A DNA stretch of 64,000 nt. Source: Amaricoccus sp047275745 (GTDB lineage: Bacteria > Pseudomonadota > Alphaproteobacteria > Rhodobacterales > Rhodobacteraceae). The translations under genes were made by a program, and so were the position numbers. The stretch lies in assembly GCF_047275745.1 (NCBI RefSeq), contig NZ_JBKQWU010000016.1, forward strand, positions 24,378 through 88,377, read 5' to 3'. This document shows, in pieces, positions 53,566 through 61,567 of the stretch (its first letter is position 1; each line of letters starts with the position of its first letter). The notes beneath the pieces are model-generated. The model did no database searches and was not told the origin of the DNA. It saw only the letters and a program-made list of their open reading frames with translations.

Positions 53566-54924
53566 TCAGACCGCCTCCGCGAGCAGCGTGGCCTCCGCGC
53601 TGCCCGTCACCCGCGCCTCGATCAGGCTTCCCGGAACCGCGCCGCCCGCGATCCGCGTCGGCGCGAAGCCTTCGGTTCGGCCGAGATCAGGGCGCTCCAT
53701 CAGGAGCGTGACCTTCCGCCCGGTCATGGATGCGAAATGCGCCTCGACCCGCGCGGCGCCAAGCGCGCGCAACCGTGCCGCCCGCTCTTTCGCCACCGCC
53801 GGCTCCACCTGTGGCATCCGGGCCGCCGGCGTGCCCGCGCGCGCACTGAACGGGAAGACATGCAGCCAGGTCAGGCCGCAGTCCTCGACGAGCCGCAGCG
53901 AATTCTCGAACATGGCCTCGGTCTCGGTCGGAAAGCCCGCGATGATGTCCGCGCCGAACACGATCTCCGGCCGCGCCGCCCGCGTCTCCTGGCAGAAGCG
54001 GATCGCATCGTCGCGCAGGTGCCGCCGCTTCATGCGCTTCAGGATCAGGTCGTCGCCCGCCTGCAGCGAGAGGTGCAGGTGCGGCATCAGCCGCGGCTCG
54101 AACCGGATCGCCTCCGCGAGCGCCGGATCGACCTCGATCGAATCGATGGAGGAGATCCTGAGCCGGGGCAGGTCGGGCACGGCGCGCAGGATCGCGTGAA
54201 CGAGATCCCCGAGCTTCGGCGCCCCGTCGAGATCGGCGCCCCAGCTCGTGAGATCGACGCCGGTCAGCACCACCTCGTTGAACCCCTTGCCGCGCAGTCG
54301 CGCGATCTGCTCGGTCACCGTCGCCGCCGGGACGCTCCTCGAATTGCCCCGGCCATAGGGGATCACGCAGAAGGTGCAGCGGTGATCGCAGCCGTTCTGG
54401 ACCTGCACATAGGCCCGCGACCGCGTACCGAGCCCGTCGATCAGCGGCGCCTCCGGCCGCCGCTCGGCCATGATGTCGCCGACGCGGACCGTCGCGCCCG
54501 CGCCTCGCGGGTGATCGCGTCCCGGATCACCGCGCCCCAGATCACCTCCGGCCAGACCACCACCGGCCAGACCATCCCCGGACAGGCCACCTTCGGCCAG
54601 CGCGGCCCAGGCCGCGGGCCGCAGCTTCTCGGCATTGCCGAGCACCGCGTCCACCTCGGGCATTTCCGCGAACCGCCCCGGCTCGGTCTGCGCGGCGCAG
54701 CCGGTCACGATCACCTTCGCGCCCGGGTTCTCGCGGGCGAGCTTGCGGACCTGCTGGCGAGCCTGCCGCACCGCCTCCGCCGTCACGGCGCAGGTGTTGA
54801 CCACCACGACCGGCTCGGTAAGGCCCGAACGGGCGGCGAGGCTCTTCATCGCCTCGGTCTCATAGGCGTTCAGCCGGCAGCCGAGCGTGGCGAAGACCGG
54901 CGACCGGCGCGTCGGCGCGTTCAT
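53566..54924 (-). CDS. mtaB: tRNA t6A37 methylthiotransferase MtaB
   Basis: A radical-SAM enzyme that adds a methylthio group to t6A at position 37 of tRNA, giving ms2t6A, mainly in Lys tRNA. The 452-residue protein has the N-terminal UPF0004 Fe-S Cys residues (C16, C45, C76), the radical-SAM CDHRCTFC motif with C179, C183 and C186, and a C-terminal TRAM domain. Residues 112-140 are a repetitive Gly/Asp/Leu linker unusual in the family. ATG 54924 overlaps the dapF stop by 4 nt. Confidence 0.93.
   Translation of the reverse strand: MNAPTRRSPVFATLGCRLNAYETEAMKSLAARSGLTEPVVVVNTCAVTAEAVRQARQQVRKLARENPGAKVIVTGCAAQTEPGRFAEMPEVDAVLGNAEKLRPAAWAALAEGGLSGDGLAGGGLAGGDLGRGDPGRDHPRGAGATVRVGDIMAERRPEAPLIDGLGTRSRAYVQVQNGCDHRCTFCVIPYGRGNSRSVPAATVTEQIARLRGKGFNEVVLTGVDLTSWGADLDGAPKLGDLVHAILRAVPDLPRLRISSIDSIEVDPALAEAIRFEPRLMPHLHLSLQAGDDLILKRMKRRHLRDDAIRFCQETRAARPEIVFGADIIAGFPTETEAMFENSLRLVEDCGLTWLHVFPFSARAGTPAARMPQVEPAVAKERAARLRALGAARVEAHFASMTGRKVTLLMERPDLGRTEGFAPTRIAGGAVPGSLIEARVTGSAEATLLAEAV
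54505..54591 (-). repeat. Repetitive Gly-rich insertion in mtaB
   Basis: Imperfect tandem units containing GGCC[A/G]G encode a Gly/Asp/Leu/Ala linker at MtaB residues 112-140, between the N-terminal and radical-SAM domains. Probably slippage expansion in a tolerant loop. Confidence 0.55.
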
Positions 54925-55850
54925 GACGCGCTCCCCGCCGCGTCCGAGGCCGGAACCGAGGCCGGAACCGAGGCCGGAACCGACGCCGTGACCGGCGTCG
55001 CGATCCCGGGCGTCATGATCTCGGGCGCGAGGCGCCCCTCGAAGACCAGCGTCGCCGGACCGGTCATCCAGACGCCGTCCTCGCGCCAGTCGATCCCGAG
55101 GTCGCCGCCGTCGAGCCGCACCGTCACGTTCCGTCCGGTGAGCCCGCGGCGCGCCGTCACCACCGCGGCCGCGCAGGCGCCGGAGCCGCAGGCGAGCGTG
55201 ACCATGCCTCCGCGCTCCCAGACCCGCATCCGGATCGTCTCGCGGTCGATCACCTCGACGAATTCGACATTGGTCCGCTCCGGGAACAGCGGATCGTGCT
55301 CCACCGCCGCGCCCCGCGTCACCACATCGACCGCCATCACGTCGGGGACCACGAAGACACAATGCGGATTGCCCATCCCCGCCGCGCCCGGATCGCCGTC
55401 GAGCGGCAGCGCATCGAGATCCATCGCGCGCGCGAGCGGCACCCGGTCCCAGGTCAGTTCCGGCCGCCCCATGTTCACGCGGATGAGGCCACCCCCGGCC
55501 TGCTCGACCCGCAGCATCCCGCGCCCGGTCCTGAGGTCGAGCCCAGCCGCCCCGCTCTCGCCGAGCAGGAGCCGCCCGACGCAGCGCGTGGCATTGCCGC
55601 AGGCCGCCGCCTGGCTGCCGTCCGAATTCCAGAAATCGACCGCCGCCGCCGCCTCGGGATCGTCGCGGATCACCGCCAGCTGATCGAAGCCGACCCCGCG
55701 ATGCCGGTCCCCGAGCAGCCGGGCGACCGCCGGCGTCACCGGGTTCTCGCGTCCGCGCGCGTCCACCACCACGAAATCGTTGCCGAGTCCGTGCATCTTG
55801 AGAAAGCGCAGGCCATCAGGCCGCGCGGTCCGGGGAGAATCACCATCCAT
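54921..55850 (-). CDS. dapF: Diaminopimelate epimerase
   Basis: Converts LL- to meso-diaminopimelate for lysine and peptidoglycan synthesis. The 309-residue protein has MHGLGNDFVVVDAR at its start, the two catalytic Cys (C84 in ACGNATRC and the one in ACGSGACAA) and GVGFDQLAV. The C-terminus carries a repeated VPAS tail encoded by three perfect 12-nt units. ATG 55850 was preferred over a start 36 nt upstream. It probably forms an operon with mtaB. Confidence 0.95.
   Translation of the reverse strand: MDGDSPRTARPDGLRFLKMHGLGNDFVVVDARGRENPVTPAVARLLGDRHRGVGFDQLAVIRDDPEAAAAVDFWNSDGSQAAACGNATRCVGRLLLGESGAAGLDLRTGRGMLRVEQAGGGLIRVNMGRPELTWDRVPLARAMDLDALPLDGDPGAAGMGNPHCVFVVPDVMAVDVVTRGAAVEHDPLFPERTNVEFVEVIDRETIRMRVWERGGMVTLACGSGACAAAVVTARRGLTGRNVTVRLDGGDLGIDWREDGVWMTGPATLVFEGRLAPEIMTPGIATPVTASVPASVPASVPASDAAGSAS
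54946..54981 (-). repeat. Three perfect 12-nt tandem repeats in the dapF 3' end
   Basis: GAGGCCGGAACC occurs three times in a row on the plus strand, encoding VPAS units at the DapF C-terminus. Being exact copies, they are likely recent slippage products and possibly polymorphic. Confidence 0.8.
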
Positions 55851-55957
55851 GCGCGCTATATAGGCGAGGCTTGGCTCCCGGACCATATTCCCCGCCGGCT
55901 TCCCGCGAATCCCGCTTGACCATCCGCCGCCGTACCCCTAAAGACGCCGCAGCCTTG

Positions 55958-56033
55958 GGGCCCGTAGCTCAGTTGGTAGAGCAACTGACTTTTAATCAGT
56001 GGGTCGTGGGTTCGAATCCCGCCGGGCTCACCA
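55958..56033 (+). tRNA. tRNA-Lys (anticodon TTT)
   Basis: A 76-nt tRNA with acceptor stem GGGCCCG/CGGGCTC, D arm GCTCAGTTGGTAGAGC, anticodon loop CTTTTAA (TTT), T arm GTGGGTTCGAATCCCGC and encoded CCA. It is a substrate for the t6A and ms2t6A modifications made by TsaE partners and MtaB. Confidence 0.97.
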
Positions 56034-56054
56034 CGGCTGGATGTGCTTGGTGTC

Positions 56055-56129
56055 GGGCTGGTAGCTCAGCGGTAGAGCAGTTGACTCTTAATCAATTGGC
56101 CGAGAGTTCGAATCTCTCCCAGCCCACCA
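56055..56129 (+). tRNA. tRNA-Lys (anticodon CTT)
   Basis: A 75-nt tRNA with acceptor stem GGGCTGG/CCAGCCC, D arm GCTCAGCGGTAGAGC, anticodon loop CTCTTAA (CTT), T arm GAGAGTTCGAATCTCTC and encoded CCA. An integrase gene begins 81 bp downstream, so its 3' end is the probable attachment site of the island. Confidence 0.97.
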
Positions 56130-56210
56130 ACACCCCTTCTTTGTTGTCAAAGGCTCAGGAATTTCAGTAGGTTCTAGACGAGCCGGTGGGCCACAAGGGT
56201 GGTTCACACG
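56130..56210 (+). promoter_or_regulatory. tRNA-to-integrase junction, presumed att region
   Basis: This 81-bp gap between tRNA-Lys(CTT) and the integrase should contain the left attachment site and integrase promoter. A copy of the tRNA 3' end further right in the island was sought by eye and not found before position 64000. Confidence 0.4.
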
Positions 56211-57743
56211 ATGACGAGATTGCCTATGCCGAGCCCATGGAAACACCCCAAGACGGGCGGCTACTACGTCCGGGTCAGGGTCCCTACCGAGATGGTGGAG
56301 GCCGTGGGGCAGACTTGGGTCAAACGAACGCTGGGAACCAAGGACCCCGCCGAGGCCAAGCGTCGCTTCCCCGCTGCCCTTCAAGGGGTCCAGCGGCAAT
56401 GGGAGATGGCGTGTCAGAAACCTGCTCCGCTTGCCCGGCAGCAGGTCATGGCTCTCGCAGGGGCCGTCTACAGGGAGCTTTCAGGGCGCTTCCAGGGCCG
56501 CGCTGACGGGGCCGATGCCGAGGAATGGGACATCGCCGCCGAGGTCTACGAGGACGCCATGGGCTCGCCCCAGGGCCTCGAACGCCACCTCGGCAGGCTC
56601 GTTGACGATGCCCTCGCGGATGCCGGTCTTCGGGCCGACGAGGCCAGCCGTGAAGCTCTCATGGTCGAGGCGGCGCTGGCGGCTCGTCAGGCGGCGCGGT
56701 TCAACAGCAAGCGGGCCGAGGGAGACTTCACCGAGGACCCGATGGCCGGGAGGTTCCCACCGAGGGAGGCCGTCAGAGAGCCCGTAGCGGCCCCTACAGG
56801 CCCCTCGCTCATGGCCCTTTACGAGCTATGGGAACGGGAGCACAAGGCGGCTGGCGGGGCGGAGAAGACGGCTCGGGACTGGCGCCGAATGGTCGAGGCG
56901 TTCGCATCCTTCCAGCGGGAGCGCGGGCTCTCGGATGATGCGGGTGCCATCACTCCGCAGCATGTGACGGCCTATGCCGATCATCTCAGGCATGAAAAGA
57001 AGCTCACGGCGAAGACGATCAACGGGAAGCATCTCTCGGCTATCAGCACGATCTTCCGGGAGGGGAAGCGCGCCTTCAAGGTCGCGAACAGTCCCGTCGA
57101 GGGCATCGCGGTCCGGGCCGACAAGGCGCGCGTGACGCGCTCCAAGAGCTTCACGGACGAGGAGGCAAGGACCGTCCTCAGGGCCGCGAGGGTCGCCACG
57201 GGAAAGCAGCGGGACGCCTTCCGGTGGGTCCCCTGGATATGCGCCTTCACGGGCGCGCGGGTCGGTGAGGTGCTCCAGCTTCGGCGGGAGGACTTCCGGG
57301 AGGAGGCCGGTATCTCCTTCGTCCGCATCACTCCCGAGGCCGGGGCGGTGAAGACGGGGAAGTTCCGCGACGTGCCGCTGCATCCCCAGCTTGTCGAGGA
57401 AGGGCTCCTCGATTTCGTCAGGGAAGCCAAGCCGGGGCCGGTCTTCCACATGAACCAGCCTACCGAGGTCGGGCGCTTCGTCCGCGAGGCCCTCGGCCTG
57501 AGAACCGGGGAGACCGGGGAGACCGGGCCGCAGCCGAACCATGCGTGGCGTCACCGCTTCAAGACGCTGGGCCGTGGGGCCGGTATCGACGTGAAGCTGG
57601 TGGACGCCATTCAGGGTCATGCCGATGGCACGGCCTCGGGGAGATACGGGGAATGGCCGCTACAGGCCTTCACAGGGCGATCACGGCCATTCCGAGGCTG
57701 GAGGTCTAGCGCCCCTTCCGCCACTCCGTCACGAGCTTCCTGA
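56211..57743 (+). pseudogene. Tyrosine recombinase (integrase) with C-terminal frameshift
   Basis: A phage-type integrase with an N-terminal DUF6538/SAM-like region, a core-binding domain and a catalytic domain with the Arg in TGARVGEVLQL, the H-x2-R of HAWRHRFK and the Tyr of SGRYGEW. As read it is 510 residues with an aberrant Arg/Ser-rich tail. Shifting by one base near 57664-57671 (GCCTT where GCCCTT is expected) restores an ending LHRAITAIPRLEV with a stop at 57707-57709, as in relatives. The catalytic Tyr precedes the lesion, so activity may survive. ATG 56211 was chosen; 56199 and 56226 are alternatives. Confidence 0.82.
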
Positions 57744-58572
57744 GGGAGCCGAGGTCATTCTCCTGACCGATGCTCCGGGCAGCCATGCGGCTTCTGCGAA
57801 CGCGGTCCGGGCTCTCGTCCAGCCATGCGTCGAAGGCCGTCTGGTCCGCCGGGTCGGTCATGCCGGTGGCGATGGCGGCGGCGGCGCGGAGACCCTCGAT
57901 GGCCTGGGTAAGCTGGGTCGAGGCTTCCGCCGGGGAGACCCTGAGGTCACTCGCCAGCTTGGCCACGAGGCCCTCGGACAATTCGCCCCGCTCGGTCAGT
58001 TCATAGACCACGGAAGCGGCGCTGGGCGCGGCGCAGAGGGCGGTCATGGTCGCCTCGGTCTCCTCGTCCGCGACGAACTCCGAGGGCTCCTCGGCACCCT
58101 TTCCGGGCTCATCGGGGGCAGCCTGCCGGGCATCCTCGCGGGTCTTGGCGGGTGCCTCCACGGGAGCCGAGGGCGCTTCCCGCGAGGCTTCAGCGAAAGG
58201 GCGCGAGATGTTCCCGGCGGCGTCCCGCGTCAGGAAGCCGCGCGAGACCGCGAAGGAAACGCTCATGTCCATCCCGTTCACGGTTACAACGTCCTCCATC
58301 GAGACCGGGCGTCTCCCCATGACAGGGGCGCCCGAGGAGGTCTTCGCCGTGGCGAGGATGTCCCCGCTCCGGTTGGTCTCCATCGGCTGGTGGCGGAAGC
58401 CTCCGCTGGTCTCGGGGGCACGGTGGCGGGCGAAGTCGGCCTGGGCGGCGGCGTCCACGGGGCGCCCGAGGCCATCGTGCCGGGTCTGCCACGTGGCCCG
58501 GCTCTCCTGAGCCTTCGCGGCCATGGCGGCGTCCCAGGCGGGCGTTCCGGGGGTCGGGCTATCAGCGGCCAT
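57706..58572 (-). CDS. Unrecognised island protein A
   Basis: A 288-residue protein. The N-terminal third is basic and Gly/Ala-rich, then a short ordered block (VVTVNGMDMSVSFAVSRGFLTRDAAGN), an acidic Pro/Glu-rich linker and a helical C-terminal part ending EWRKGR. No family is recognised. A TAGGGAACC site precedes ATG 58572. It converges on the integrase; the native integrase stop would overlap it by 4 bp. It could be a virion or satellite structural protein, but nothing proves that. Confidence 0.65.
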   Translation of the reverse strand: MAADSPTPGTPAWDAAMAAKAQESRATWQTRHDGLGRPVDAAAQADFARHRAPETSGGFRHQPMETNRSGDILATAKTSSGAPVMGRRPVSMEDVVTVNGMDMSVSFAVSRGFLTRDAAGNISRPFAEASREAPSAPVEAPAKTREDARQAAPDEPGKGAEEPSEFVADEETEATMTALCAAPSAASVVYELTERGELSEGLVAKLASDLRVSPAEASTQLTQAIEGLRAAAAIATGMTDPADQTAFDAWLDESPDRVRRSRMAARSIGQENDLGSLRKLVTEWRKGR

Positions 58573-58963
58573 GATGGTTCCCTACGGTGTAGTAGTGATA
58601 GATCGTCTGACCGCAATCGGGATAGAGCACGTCCCGAGGGCGGGGCTGGGGAATGGAACAGCCCTTGGAGGGCGGGGTCGAGCCCGAGGGGCTGCCGAAG
58701 GTGGCGTAATCGGCCACGATCGTCGGCACCTCGCCCTCGAAGTCCGGGGGCAGAGCGGCTGCCTCGGCCCGGAGCCTCTCGGCCTCGGCCTTCGCCTTGA
58801 CGAGCGCGGCCTCGGCCTCGATCACGATGGCCTCGGCGCTCTCGCCCAGCCTGTAGCGGTAGCTGCGCAGGAGGTCAGCCGTCTCGGCGGACTTCGGGGC
58901 CTCCTTCAGAAGCAGGGTCAGCCGCATCCTGAGGGAGTAGAGAAGGTTGGCATTGAATGCCAT
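58562..58963 (-). CDS. Unrecognised island protein B, coiled-coil
   Basis: A 133-residue protein with a helical N-terminal two-thirds, including a likely coiled coil AEAIVIEAEAALVKAKAEAER at residues 43-63, and a Pro/Ser-rich tail with DCGQTIYHYYTV. GGAGAAAG precedes ATG 58963. It overlaps gene A by 11 nt, so the two are probably coupled. Function unknown. Confidence 0.6.
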   Translation of the reverse strand: MAFNANLLYSLRMRLTLLLKEAPKSAETADLLRSYRYRLGESAEAIVIEAEAALVKAKAEAERLRAEAAALPPDFEGEVPTIVADYATFGSPSGSTPPSKGCSIPQPRPRDVLYPDCGQTIYHYYTVGNHHGR

Positions 58964-59253
58964 GGTCGGGTCTTTCTCCGGGCCGATAGGCTCCGGGGTT
59001 GTGGTGTCAGTTCGGCCAGCGGGACGCGGAGTAATGCGTCGGCTGGTGGTCCCATGAGGGGAGGAGGCGGAAGAAGGCGCGGACCTGGGCGGAGAGCATC
59101 GCTCAGAGCCATGATGGTCATGATCGCGGTCGAACTGGCGAGACGCTTGACGTGATCGCGCAGGATGGAGCCAGCCAGCCGCTCGGCCGGATCGGACGCA
59201 GCCGAAAGGATCGGCGGGTTAGACATATTCGGAACGAAGGCAGACGGTTTCAT
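58918..59253 (-). CDS. Unrecognised island protein C
   Basis: A 111-residue protein with a helical core (DPAERLAGSILRDHVKRLASS) and a Pro-rich second half. Its ATG overlaps the trbB remnant's stop as ATGA and has a CAGGAG site 8 nt upstream. It overlaps gene B by 46 nt, and the last part may be spurious. In intact conjugation clusters trbC would occupy this position, but this protein has no TrbC-like signal peptide or membrane helices. Confidence 0.45.
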   Translation of the reverse strand: MKPSAFVPNMSNPPILSAASDPAERLAGSILRDHVKRLASSTAIMTIMALSDALRPGPRLLPPPPLMGPPADALLRVPLAELTPQPRSLSARRKTRPWHSMPTFSTPSGCG

Positions 59254-60234
59254 TCTGGTTCTCCTGTGCTGGTGGGGATTGCGGGGGTGATGCGGTAATC
59301 GCTGTCCGGCCCCAGCCCCTCGATGCGGGCGAGTTCGGCCAGCCGACGCGCGGAACCGCGCCCGGCGAGGACGGCAACAAGGTCGATGGTCTCGGCGATC
59401 ATGGCGCGTGGGACGGTGACGACAGCCTCTTGGATGAGCTGTTCAAGGCGGCGCAGCGCGCCGATACCGGAACCGGGCATGGATGGTGCCGATACCGCCG
59501 GGGTGTCCCGTTCCCCACGCTTTCAGAAGATCGAGAGCTTCCGCGCCGCGCACCTCGCCGATGGGGATGCGGTCGGGGCGCAGGCGCAGGGATGAGCGGA
59601 CCAGATCGGAAAGCGTCGCCACGCCGTCTTTCGTCCGCATGGCGACAAGGTTGGGCGCGGCGCATTGCAGCTCGCGGGTATCTTCGATGATGAAGACGCG
59701 ATCCGCGCTCTTGGCGACTTCAGCCAGGAGGACATTGGTCAGCATCGTTTTGCCGGTGGACGTGCCGCCCGCCACGAGAATGTTGGCGCGGGACTAGACA
59801 GCGGCGCGTAGCGTTTCCGCCTGATCGGCGGACATGATGCCGGCCGCCACACAATCGGCCAAACTGAACACCGCGACGGCGGGCTTGCGGATGGCGAAGG
59901 CAGGCGCGGCAACGACTGGCGGAAGCAGGCCCTCGAACCGCTCCCCGGTTTCGGGAAGCTCGGCCGAAACGCGCGGGCTACGGGCATGGACTTCCGCGCC
60001 GACATGATGGGCGACCAGGCGCACGATGCGTTCGCCATCGGCGGCGGATAGGCGCTCGCCCGTATCGGCCAGCCCTTCGGACAGCCGGTCCACCCAAATC
60101 CGGCCATCGGGATTCAGCATGACCTCGACCACGGCCGGGTCTTCGAGAAAATGGGCAATGGCGGGGCCGAGCGCGGTGCGCAACATGCGCGCGCCGCGCT
60201 GGATCGCTTCCGGCTTGTGGTGATTGGCAGTCAT
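59250..60234 (-). pseudogene. trbB: trbB, conjugal transfer ATPase, nonsense plus frameshift
   Basis: TrbB is a VirB11-type ATPase of the type IV secretion system for mating. The N-terminal part (60234-59797) begins TANHHKPEAIQRGARML and is intact. An in-frame TAG at 59794-59796 interrupts it just before the P-loop AGGTSTGKT. Past that, the same frame continues through FIIEDTRELQCAAPNLV to GTIHA, where an extra C near 59468-59480 shifts frame; the terminal part (RRLEQLIQEAVVTVPRA) resumes in another frame. Two independent lesions make this a pseudogene. Confidence 0.9.
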
Positions 60235-60294
60235 GTCGGCCCCGCTTCTTGACGGGGCGCGACAGACGGTCCCCGCAACGGGGTCGATTAAGAA

Positions 60295-60310
60295 AGCCCG
60301 AAATCGGGCT
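60295..60310 (-). terminator. Terminator-like hairpin upstream of trbB
   Basis: AGCCCGA pairs perfectly with TCGGGCT around a 2-nt centre, followed on the minus strand by TTCTTAAT. It lies about 118 bp after the DUF2442 stop and could end the small gene pair's transcript, or attenuate trbB. Confidence 0.5.
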
Positions 60311-60350
60311 GCTTCAACAAGTATTTACGCGCGTGCGGCGAGCGGCGGCA

Positions 60351-60380
60351 ATCGGCGGTAAATAGGACGGGTGGTGTTGT
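60351..60380 (+). repeat. Direct repeat, copy 1, in the trbB/DUF2442 gap
   Basis: A 30-nt sequence beginning ATCGGCGG and containing AAATAGGACGGGT recurs at 63545-63574 with 26 of 30 bases identical. The two copies are in the same orientation and flank the traG-to-DUF2442 block. Confidence 0.6.
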
Positions 60381-60427
60381 CGTAGTCTTGAGGACGCACG
60401 CGCAGGATTGGCGGCGGCGATGGCGCT

Positions 60428-60835
60428 TTACCGATTCGCTGCCTTGCGTGGACGCCCGCCCTTGGCCCCGTTCGCGCGGGACGCGGCGGCCTTAGCCGCC
60501 GAAGTGGCCTGACCGGCGCGGCGGGCCATCCATGCCTTTGTGCCGAAGATGCCCGCCATCAGGCCCGGCAGGGACAAGTCAACGTCCAGTTCCTCCCAAT
60601 GCAGGCCGTAGCCCCGGCCGAGGATTTCGACGGCGGCAAGCTGGTCGTCGGACGCGGCCTCAAGCCCCTGCGCCAGACGCGGCGGAAAGGCGAAGGTGCA
60701 GCCATTCTCAAGATCGACAATCACCCGGCCGGAACAACGGTCGTAGCGCGCAGCCGCCGCACGCGGTTCGTTGGCATGTGCGGCACGGCCCCGCTCCAGC
60801 GCGGCGTCGATAGCGGTATCGGTCAGTTCAACCAT
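60428..60835 (-). CDS. DUF2442 domain-containing protein
   Basis: A 135-residue protein. The middle (RVIVDLENGCTFAFPPRLAQGL, then YGLHWEELDVDLSLPGLMAGIFG) is a DUF2442 domain; the C-terminal 40 residues are basic and Ala-rich, as in DNA-binding tails. Its start overlaps the end of the DUF4160 gene by 8 nt. DUF2442/DUF4160 neighbours are often listed as possible toxin-antitoxin pairs. It sits between the ribbon-helix-helix gene and trbB, which are usually adjacent. Confidence 0.75.
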   Translation of the reverse strand: MVELTDTAIDAALERGRAAHANEPRAAAARYDRCSGRVIVDLENGCTFAFPPRLAQGLEAASDDQLAAVEILGRGYGLHWEELDVDLSLPGLMAGIFGTKAWMARRAGQATSAAKAAASRANGAKGGRPRKAANR

Positions 60836-61067
60836 GTATCTCTCTCCATCGCGCGAGGAACATTTCTCTGTTCTCGGTCACGACAGCCATCGCGCGGCGC
60901 ACTTCGTTCCGCTTCATATCCTCCGCCCAGACCAGTTCCGGCCCGCCATCGGGTCCGGTCAGATTGATCTTGGCGTGACCATCGCCGAACACATGCAAAT
61001 GCGCGGGCTCGTGGTCGTCTGTGTAGATGACGATGCGCAGCCCATGCGCGCGGTGAATCGTAACCAT
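60828..61067 (-). CDS. DUF4160 domain-containing protein
   Basis: A 79-residue protein with the DUF4160 hallmarks: RIVIYTDDHEPAHLHVFGDG and ENREMFLARWREIHG. It starts 14 bp after the ribbon-helix-helix gene stop and overlaps DUF2442 by 8 nt, so the two genes are translationally coupled. A toxin-antitoxin-like role is plausible but unproven. Confidence 0.8.
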   Translation of the reverse strand: MVTIHRAHGLRIVIYTDDHEPAHLHVFGDGHAKINLTGPDGGPELVWAEDMKRNEVRRAMAVVTENREMFLARWREIHG

Positions 61068-61080
61068 AGAACCAAATAAC

Positions 61081-61557
61081 CTATCGCGATGGGTTTTTCA
61101 AGGAATCATCAGCGCCCGTCTCGCCGGCCGGGCCATCCTGCATGGGGAGTGCGGGCACGTCGCGCGATAGTTCCTTGAGGAACCTATCTCCGGTGGAAAG
61201 GCGCTTGCCGAGGGTCAGCATGAAGCCCTCGAACCGCTCGACGCCCTTGGCGCGCGCGGAGGCTTGCGCGCTGTCCGGCAGCGGCGGGGTGATGGTCAGC
61301 CAGAAATGGACGAAAAGCGCGACGGTCTCGCCAAGCACGGCGAGATCTTCGTCAAGCGTGTCGATCTGGCGACCAAGCCTGTCCAAGCGGCGCGACATGG
61401 CCGCCTCCAGCCGATCCGCCGCATCGCCGGACAGGAAGGAAGCGACGGCGGCCTCGATGATGGCGGATTTCGACACCTGCCGTCGCAGGGCCAGCACTTC
61501 GACCTGTTTCAATAACTCGAGATCGAAATAGACGTTCATGCGCGTTCGTGTGGTCAT
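61081..61557 (-). CDS. Ribbon-helix-helix protein of the traG-trbB region
   Basis: A 158-residue CopG-like regulator found between traG and trbB in alphaproteobacterial conjugation clusters. The RHH motif is TRTRMNVYFDLELLKQVEVL with SKSAIIEAAVASFLSG after it, and a long helical tail follows. It seems intact. ATG 61557 gives the normal N-terminus; the longer reading adds ten residues. Confidence 0.88.
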   Translation of the reverse strand: MTTRTRMNVYFDLELLKQVEVLALRRQVSKSAIIEAAVASFLSGDAADRLEAAMSRRLDRLGRQIDTLDEDLAVLGETVALFVHFWLTITPPLPDSAQASARAKGVERFEGFMLTLGKRLSTGDRFLKELSRDVPALPMQDGPAGETGADDSLKNPSR

Positions 61558-61567
61558 GGGCGGTCCT

